6,097 nt of DNA from Frankiaceae bacterium (GTDB taxonomy: Bacteria > Actinomycetota > Actinomycetes > Frankiales > Frankiaceae): positions 1 to 6,097 of the forward strand of contig JAVEDQ010000280.1 of assembly GCA_030840885.1 (NCBI GenBank), in the 5' to 3' direction. The notes below the pieces were generated by a model, which saw nothing but the letters and a program-made list of their open reading frames with translations, made no database searches and was not told the origin of the DNA. Below, in pieces: positions 1-4,329 of this stretch. The first letter of the stretch is position 1; each line of letters begins with the position of its first letter. Position numbers and translations under genes: made by a program.

Positions 1-82
1 CCGTCATGGACGCGTCGCTACCTTCGACCGCGGCTTCGCCGTTGCGGCATCGGACGTGGTCGAACTGATCAACTCCAGTTGA
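1..82 (+). CDS. C-terminal end of a PIN-domain (VapC-like) toxin, partial
   Basis: Frame 2 is open from the left edge to a TGA at 80-82 and encodes 26 residues, beginning RHGRVATFDRGF and ending VVELINSS. In VapC-type PIN-domain ribonucleases the last acidic active-site residue usually sits in a 'lvT-x-D-r-x-f' segment near the C-terminus, followed by a short strand ending in a hydrophobic VxLI-like stretch. The ATFDRGF segment and the VVELI tail fit that layout. If this is right, the gene encodes a Mg-dependent RNase toxin, normally paired with an upstream VapB antitoxin that would lie outside the window. Only the tail is visible, so the catalytic core and the antitoxin cannot be checked. 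The gene runs convergently towards the dehydrogenase gene, and its last codons overlap an inverted repeat at 67-84. The family call is an inference from one short motif; another protein with a similar tail is possible. Confidence 0.5.
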   Translation, partial: RHGRVATFDRGFAVAASDVVELINSS

Positions 83-186
83 TCCGTCATCTCCACCCCC
101 AGGGCAGCGAGCAGCGCTAGTTGATCAGTTGGGATCTTGAGGCCATTCCTGCAGCTCAGCTTGAGCAAGATCCGAATAGATCAACT
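63..186. repeat. Cluster of four AGTTGATC/GATCAACT octamers forming nested inverted repeats
   Basis: The octamer GATCAACT occurs at 67-74 and 179-186, and its reverse complement AGTTGATC at 77-84 and 119-126. Copies 67-74 and 77-84 form a perfect 8-bp inverted repeat with a 2-base centre, overlapping the stop codon of the PIN-like gene. A longer perfect 12-bp inverted repeat pairs AACTGATCAACT (63-74) with AGTTGATCAGTT (119-130). A third, 21-bp imperfect repeat pairs 119-139 with 166-186: 18 of 21 positions match, made of two perfect 8-bp blocks (AGTTGATC, GGATCTTG) around a mismatched centre. These pairings share arms and so exclude one another. The AT-rich arms stand out against the GC-rich surroundings. 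The cluster could be a bidirectional transcription stop, a protein-binding array, or a remnant of a small mobile element; the sequence alone does not decide. Confidence 0.7.
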
Positions 187-218
187 GCCGCGGCGGCTGC
201 GGGCGTCGACGCGCACAC
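83..218. other. Convergent intergenic spacer between PIN-like gene and dehydrogenase gene
   Basis: No convincing coding frame is seen here. The spacer separates the stop of the rightward PIN-like gene from the stop of the leftward dehydrogenase gene. It is less GC-rich than the flanking genes, especially at 119-186, and holds most of the inverted-repeat cluster. A small extra hairpin is possible in the loop of the large repeat (GCTCA at 154-158 with TGAGC at 162-166). No T-tract follows any stem, so a classical Rho-independent terminator is not evident. No tRNA-like fold or attachment-site direct repeat was seen. Confidence 0.6.
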
Positions 219-1040
219 TCACCAGACGGTGCGGCCGCCGTCGACGATCAGGTTGTGGCCGTTGAGGTAGGACGAGGCGTCGGAGCACAGGAACGCAAGC
301 GCGCCCCGCATCTCGTCCGGCCGCGCCATCCGGCCGAGCGGCACCTGGTCGGACAGCTTCGCGACGAATTCCGCCGGCTGGTCGTTGAAGACGCCACCGG
401 GTGAGATCGCGTTGACGCGGACACCGGCGTCCGCCCAGTAGGTGGCGAGGTAGCGCGTCATGCCGATCAGCCCCGCCTTGACCACCGAGTAGGTCACGGT
501 CTTGACGGGCTGCTCGTCGTCCGGGACGCCGGGCAGCCGGTAGAGCCGCTGGTCGGGGGCGATGACCCCGAGCTCGGAGCAGACGTTGACGATCACGCCA
601 CCGCCGGAGCGGGCGAGGTGGGTGCCGAAGACCTGGCTGACGAGGAACGCCCCCGTGAGGCCTACGGCGAGGTCGGCGTCCCAGGCCGCGACGTCGAGGT
701 TCTCGAAGCGGCTCCAGCCCTTCATGCCGTCTTCCACGCGCGGGTTGTTCGCGGCGTTGTTGATGACGATGTCGCAGCGGCCGGCGCGGGCGAGCACGGT
801 CTGCAGCGCGCCCTGCACGGAGGCGGCGTCGGTGATGTCGACCGGCAGGTCGTCCTCACCGGCCGGAGCGGCCAGGTCGAGGTTGAACACGCGGGCGCCG
901 GCCTCGCGGAGCACCGACGCGTGCTGCTGCCCGAGCAGGCCGCTGCCGCCGGTGAGGACGGCGACCCGTCCGGTGAGGTCGAACAGGTCGGCCAGCGGCC
1001 GGGGCGACGTGGTCGTGGTCGGCTGCGCCGTCGTGGTCAT
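219..1040 (-). CDS. Short-chain dehydrogenase/reductase, PtmA-like (nonulosonic acid locus type)
   Basis: A 273-residue protein of normal length for a classical short-chain dehydrogenase/reductase (SDR) with a Rossmann fold, expected in the cytoplasm. The cofactor loop is TGGSGLLG (residues 30-37). An acidic residue at the end of the second strand (D55) suggests NAD(H) rather than NADP(H). NNAAN is at 94-98, catalytic Ser155 lies in VCSELG, and the YSVVK motif gives Tyr184 and Lys188. The tail ends in DGGRTVW. The motifs together with this tail resemble, from memory, the PtmA 'flagellin modification' SDRs that accompany NeuB-type synthases in legionaminic acid clusters. The position usually held by the structural Asn of the SDR tetrad appears to be Gly127 (AVGLTGAF). 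The ATG start is well supported: AGGAG sits six bases upstream. The gene begins 21 bases after the synthase-fusion stop, so the two are probably cotranscribed. The SDR call is firm; the substrate is an inference. A gluconate-5-dehydrogenase-like enzyme is the main alternative. Confidence 0.9.
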   Translation of the reverse strand: MTTTAQPTTTTSPRPLADLFDLTGRVAVLTGGSGLLGQQHASVLREAGARVFNLDLAAPAGEDDLPVDITDAASVQGALQTVLARAGRCDIVINNAANNPRVEDGMKGWSRFENLDVAAWDADLAVGLTGAFLVSQVFGTHLARSGGGVIVNVCSELGVIAPDQRLYRLPGVPDDEQPVKTVTYSVVKAGLIGMTRYLATYWADAGVRVNAISPGGVFNDQPAEFVAKLSDQVPLGRMARPDEMRGALAFLCSDASSYLNGHNLIVDGGRTVW

Positions 1041-1046
1041 GCGGTG

Positions 1047-1051
1047 CTCCT
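1047..1051 (-). promoter_or_regulatory. Shine-Dalgarno site of the dehydrogenase gene
   Basis: On the minus strand AGGAG is followed by CACCGC and then the ATG at 1040, a six-base spacing. It lies inside the short gap after the upstream synthase-fusion gene, which has no room for an obvious separate promoter. This supports both the chosen start and translation from a shared transcript. Confidence 0.75.
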
Positions 1052-1061
1052 GTTCATGTCG

Positions 1062-3032
1062 TCAGAACCACGCTTCGAGCCGCTCGAGGGCGGTCCAGAA
1101 ACCGTCGCCGTCGGCGACGTGGCCCTGCCAGATCTCGGGGATGAAGCTCGCGTCGGGGGCGAGACGCCGCAGTTGCGCCGCCAGCGCCGGCCAGTCGACG
1201 TCCCCCTCGCCGACCTGCAGCCCCTCCCCGTCCACGCCGAGGGCGTCGACCAGGTGCAGGTGCTCGACGAAGCGTCCGACCCGCTCGACGAACGCGGTGA
1301 GCGACTGCCCACGGCTGGTCGCGGTCAGCTGGGAGTGCGAGACGTCCAGGCAGAGCGATAGCCCGGTCCGCTCGCAGAAGGCCGCAGTGTCGGCGGCGTC
1401 GACGAACAGGTTGCAGTGCATCTGGCCGCCGAAGTACCACGGGAAGGGTGGGAGCGTCTGCGCCAGCAGTCGGACACCGTGCGCGTCGAGTTCGCCGAGG
1501 CTGCGCGCGACCTGGTCGTACCGGACGGCTCGCTCGTCCGCGGTCAGCGGCGTCTTCGACGAGAACCCGCCCATGGAGACGATCACCATGGGCTCCGCGT
1601 CGGCGGTGAACCAGCGGCGCATGGTGCGGGTGAGGTCGAGAACGCGCTGCAGTTCGGCGACCGAGCGGGCGCGGTGCGCCTCGTCGAGCGCGGAGAGGTC
1701 GAGCTGGTGGTCGCCTTCGAACACGTCCGGGCTGTGGACGGCGAGGAGCTTGTCCTGCGGGTCGGTGAAGAACGACGACGGGTCGAGGTCCATGTCTCGG
1801 TAGGACAGGTGGAACTCGATGAGGTCGGGCACGGCGCCGTTGCTCTCGGCCCGGGCGGTCAGGGCGACGTGGTCGTGGAAGCGGACCGGTACGCCCCAGG
1901 GGCGGGCGAACGTGTACGGCCGCGGCACGGCGGCGCCGGAGATGTCGGTCGGGAAGTAGAACTCCCCGGCGGCGACCGGGCGGGTGATCTGCCGGCCGAC
2001 GAGCTCGTCGCGACGATTCGGCTGCAGGCCCCGGCCTGGGCTCCGTACCTCGACGTCGTCGACGGTGATGATCTCGCCGGGTCGTAGGTCCCGGGTCGCG
2101 ACCAGGCTCTTGGCCAGGGCGACGCGGTTCATCATCTCGCCCTGCGTGACGCTGCGCCGGGCGCGGGTGCCCATGGCCGCCTCGACGTCGCGGATAGCCG
2201 CGACCATGTCGACCAGCTCCTCGGGCAGCAGGCTGACCCGGTGGTCGTTGCCCTCCCAGGTCCGGTCGAGGGTGAGGTGCTTCTCGATCACGCACGCGCC
2301 ACGGGCGACGGCGGCGACGGGGATGTGCCACCCGCGCTCGTGGCCGGAGTAGCCGACCGGGCAGTCGCCGAGCTCGCGGAGTCGGTCGAGGTAGGCGAGG
2401 TTCACGTCCTTGTAGGGCGTGGGGTAGGTCGAGTTGCAGTGCAGCAGCACCAGCGGCGTCCCGGCCCCGCGGAGCAGCGTCGAGGCCGCGATGATCTCGG
2501 ACTCCTCCGACATCCCCGTCGACATCAGCATCGGCTTGCCGTGGCGGGACGCGGCGCGCAGCAGGTCGGTGTTGGTGAGGTCGGCCGAGGCGATCTTGTA
2601 GCCCGCCATGCCGTAATCGTCGAGGCGCTGCAGGCTCGGCATGTCCCACGGCGTGCACAGCGGCAGCAGGCCGCAGTCGCGGACGTGGTCGAACAGCTCG
2701 TACATCTCGTCCACGGACAGGGCGAACCGGTTCAGCAGCCCGAGGGTGTACTGCGCGCCGAGGTCCTCGCCCGCGCCGTCGGCGGAGCCCCCGTTGCGAT
2801 AGAGGGCGCCGAGATCGCGCATCTGGAACTTCGCGCAGTCGGCGCCGGCCGCGGCCGCCGCGTCGACGAGGCGCTTGCCGACGTCGACGCTGCCGTTGTG
2901 GTTGAGGCCGATCTCGGCGATGACGAACGTGGGCGACCCCGGTCCGATGACCCGGCCGCCGAGGACCACCTCGGCAGGGCGGGAAAGCGCCAGCGGCACC
3001 CGAGGGCGCGGCATCGCAGGGGCGTGGCTCAA
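1062..3032 (-). CDS. NeuB-family nonulosonic acid synthase fused to SAF domain and xylose-isomerase-like TIM barrel
   Basis: With a TTG start at 3032 the protein has 656 residues, nearly twice the ~340-350 of ordinary NeuB/LegI/PseI synthases. Residues ~30-290 form the NeuB barrel: IAEIGLNHNG (38-47), AKFQ (67-70), SGHERG (229-234) and IEKHLTLDR (249-257). His231 and His252 match the two metal-binding histidines known in NeuB, and Glu250 the nearby catalytic glutamate. Residues ~305-366 form the SAF domain (VATRDLRPGEIIT, then VRSPGRGL), which closes the active site in this family. Residues ~371-656 form a second TIM barrel with AP-endonuclease-2/xylose-isomerase-like metal motifs: LCLDVSHS (559-566), EHLHLVDALG (590-599) and IPEIWQGH (631-638). 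The expected reaction is PEP plus an N-acylated hexosamine giving a C9 nonulosonic acid; the second barrel may isomerise or epimerise a sugar, which is inference. The frame stays open to an ATG at 3182, but 3033-3182 has more A/T third bases and odd Cys/Arg/Pro-rich residues, whereas GGTGGAG lies six bases before the TTG. ATG codons at 3014 and 3140 are alternatives. Confidence 0.88.
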   Translation of the reverse strand: MSHAPAMPRPRVPLALSRPAEVVLGGRVIGPGSPTFVIAEIGLNHNGSVDVGKRLVDAAAAAGADCAKFQMRDLGALYRNGGSADGAGEDLGAQYTLGLLNRFALSVDEMYELFDHVRDCGLLPLCTPWDMPSLQRLDDYGMAGYKIASADLTNTDLLRAASRHGKPMLMSTGMSEESEIIAASTLLRGAGTPLVLLHCNSTYPTPYKDVNLAYLDRLRELGDCPVGYSGHERGWHIPVAAVARGACVIEKHLTLDRTWEGNDHRVSLLPEELVDMVAAIRDVEAAMGTRARRSVTQGEMMNRVALAKSLVATRDLRPGEIITVDDVEVRSPGRGLQPNRRDELVGRQITRPVAAGEFYFPTDISGAAVPRPYTFARPWGVPVRFHDHVALTARAESNGAVPDLIEFHLSYRDMDLDPSSFFTDPQDKLLAVHSPDVFEGDHQLDLSALDEAHRARSVAELQRVLDLTRTMRRWFTADAEPMVIVSMGGFSSKTPLTADERAVRYDQVARSLGELDAHGVRLLAQTLPPFPWYFGGQMHCNLFVDAADTAAFCERTGLSLCLDVSHSQLTATSRGQSLTAFVERVGRFVEHLHLVDALGVDGEGLQVGEGDVDWPALAAQLRRLAPDASFIPEIWQGHVADGDGFWTALERLEAWF

Positions 3033-3254
3033 CGGGATCTCCACCAGTCGAAGGTTCGGACGAGGGCCGACCGGCGCGGGAGCGCCGCAGCGGCAGTCGC
3101 GCCGATCGACCGGCGACCTCGCCGGACAGTTCGGCCGCATGCGTCCACCAGGCACCTCCCGACACGACGACTGCTGACGCATCCGTATCGGCCGAACGGG
3201 CTAGTCGTTGACGGGCGTTGATTGACCGGGTGCGGAGGGTGTCGATAGGCAGTC
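3033..3254. promoter_or_regulatory. Divergent intergenic region between synthase operon and glycosyltransferase gene
   Basis: If the synthase starts at 3032, 222 bases separate two divergently transcribed genes, so promoters for both should lie here. No clear consensus promoter is visible on either strand. For the rightward gene, TTGACC at 3222-3227 lies 17 bases before ATAGGC at 3245-3250, a weak pair close to the ATG. CGTTGA is repeated directly at 3206-3211 and 3216-3221, ten bases apart (one helical turn), and could be part of a binding site. An in-frame reading of 3033-3182 on the minus strand exists but is probably untranslated. No RNA gene was recognised. Confidence 0.4.
3039..3045 (-). 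promoter_or_regulatory. Shine-Dalgarno site that decides the TTG start of the synthase fusion
   Basis: On the minus strand GGTGGAG is followed by six bases (ATCCCG) and TTG at 3032. No site of comparable strength and spacing precedes the in-frame ATG at 3014. Before the ATG at 3140 a GGGAGG is present but 14 bases away. The ATG at 3182 has no clear site. The TTG is therefore the best-supported start, though not proven. Confidence 0.5.
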
Positions 3255-4286
3255 ATGTCTGGAGCTGCCGTGAGCGTGTGCGTCCCCGTGTGGAATCGCG
3301 AGGACGTCCTGGAACAAACGTTGACGTCGATCCTGGAGCAGACCTTCGACGATCTCGAAGTACTGGTGCTCGACAACGCGTCCACCGACGGTTCGCGGAC
3401 GGTGGCGGAACGGGTGGCTCGTCGGGACTCACGGGTCCGTGTCTTCGTCAACATGGAGAACATCGGGGGCTGGCCGAACCACCGCAGGCTCCTCGAACTT
3501 GCGAGCGGCAGGTACGTCAAGTTCTGCAACTCCGACGACCTCCTGTCCCCCGGGACCATCGAACGGCTCGCGGGATGGCTGGACGACCCGTCCATCGGCC
3601 TCGCCTTCGCGCGACAGACCTTCGCCGATGGCAACCTGCGGCCTCTGCCGGGCTGGGGACCGCCGCCGCTCGTCGCCGCCAGCGGGCGGATCGACGGCGA
3701 CACCCTGATCGAGGCCTGCTTCGAACGCCGGTCCAACCTCATCGGGTGCCCGACGGCCACGATGTTCCGACGCGCAGAACTGCCGCCGGCGACGTGGGCC
3801 TCCTTGGGCGGATCCACGTTCTGGGTGGCGGGCGACCTGGCGTCCTGGTTCCCCCTGGCGCGGGCGCGCGCGGTCGGATACGTCCACGACGCCCCGGCCG
3901 TCGTGCGGGTGCACACGCAGATGGAGTCGCTCGCGCCCGCGGTGTCCGTCCTGGACGTGACCGACTGGGCCGGTATGGCGCTCGAAGCACGCCGCCTGGG
4001 TTGGCCGGTCGGTGAGGCGACGCTCCGGACGGTTCTCGGCACCACTCTCCGGATGCTCGCGGCCTCCGACCACGTCCTCGGCGGCTCGGAGTGGACCCCC
4101 TTCGTCCTCCGCGCGCTGGAGCAGACCGCCTCGACCCTCGGCGCACTGGATGCCGGTGCTGCTCTGCCGCGTGACTTCGTGGCGTCCTTCGCCGTGCCCA
4201 TCCCCCTGCCCGACATGGACCCGTCGCACGTCGCGTGCCGCGAGATCGCGACCAAGCGCCTGATGCCGCGGCTCCTGGTCGGCTGA
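3255..4286 (+). CDS. Family 2 glycosyltransferase
   Basis: A 343-residue protein with an N-terminal GT-A domain of glycosyltransferase family 2. The opening strand VSVCVPVWNRED spans residues 6-17, the nucleotide-binding DNASTDGS 40-47 and the metal-binding DXD-type NSDD 92-95. GDLASW (193-198) lies in the acceptor/catalytic-base region. Residues after ~215 are mostly helical-looking and not recognised. No signal peptide or membrane span is seen, so it should act at the cytoplasmic face of the membrane using a nucleotide-sugar donor. The gene runs opposite to both neighbours, so it has its own promoter. Its ATG at 3255 is the earliest possible start of this kind because an in-frame TAG lies at 3246-3248. 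The only strong ribosome-site-like sequence, GGAGGG at 3234-3239, is 15 bases from the ATG, which is long; a leaderless transcript is possible. Its place beside the synthase suggests assembly of the same glycan, but donor and acceptor are unknown. Confidence 0.9.
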   Translation: MSGAAVSVCVPVWNREDVLEQTLTSILEQTFDDLEVLVLDNASTDGSRTVAERVARRDSRVRVFVNMENIGGWPNHRRLLELASGRYVKFCNSDDLLSPGTIERLAGWLDDPSIGLAFARQTFADGNLRPLPGWGPPPLVAASGRIDGDTLIEACFERRSNLIGCPTATMFRRAELPPATWASLGGSTFWVAGDLASWFPLARARAVGYVHDAPAVVRVHTQMESLAPAVSVLDVTDWAGMALEARRLGWPVGEATLRTVLGTTLRMLAASDHVLGGSEWTPFVLRALEQTASTLGALDAGAALPRDFVASFAVPIPLPDMDPSHVACREIATKRLMPRLLVG

Positions 4287-4323
4287 CCAGACCGGGCCGG
4301 ATTGGGGGCGGCCAGGCTCGGTC
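4275..4323. terminator. Candidate hairpin terminator between convergent glycosyltransferase genes
   Basis: Two GC-rich hairpins compete here. CTGGTC (4275-4280) pairs perfectly with GACCAG (4285-4290) around a GGCT loop, across the stop codon of the rightward gene. GACCGGGCC (4290-4298) pairs with GGCTCGGTC (4315-4323) over nine positions with one G-U, around a 16-base loop. They lie in the short gap between two gene ends, where a bidirectional stop would be expected. No T-tract follows on either strand, which is common in high-GC bacteria but weakens the call. Confidence 0.4.
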
Positions 4324-4329
4324 AGGCTC

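Noticed and set aside
119..186. The 21-bp imperfect inverted repeat as terminal repeats of an insertion sequence
   Set aside because: Only 26 bases lie between the arms and there is no transposase frame, so an intact insertion sequence is excluded; a remnant or a small palindromic element remains possible.
562..1803. Long rightward open frame (413 codons) across the dehydrogenase and synthase genes
   Set aside because: It lies wholly on the opposite strand of two well-supported genes. Its product is Arg/Ser/Pro-rich with no recognisable motif, as expected for an antisense frame in high-GC DNA.
1054..3165. Leftward open frame of about 700 codons in another phase of the synthase gene
   Set aside because: The product is almost entirely Arg/Pro/Ala/Gly repeats, a frame-shifted shadow of the NeuB fusion, which carries all the conserved motifs.
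2241..3221. Rightward frame of 326 codons opposite the synthase N-terminus
   Set aside because: Antisense shadow: Val/Ala/Glu/Arg-rich, no domain, and it runs across the divergent promoter region.
3029..4255. Leftward frame of 408 codons opposite the glycosyltransferase
   Set aside because: Antisense to a clear GT2 gene; Ser/Arg/Pro-rich without motifs.
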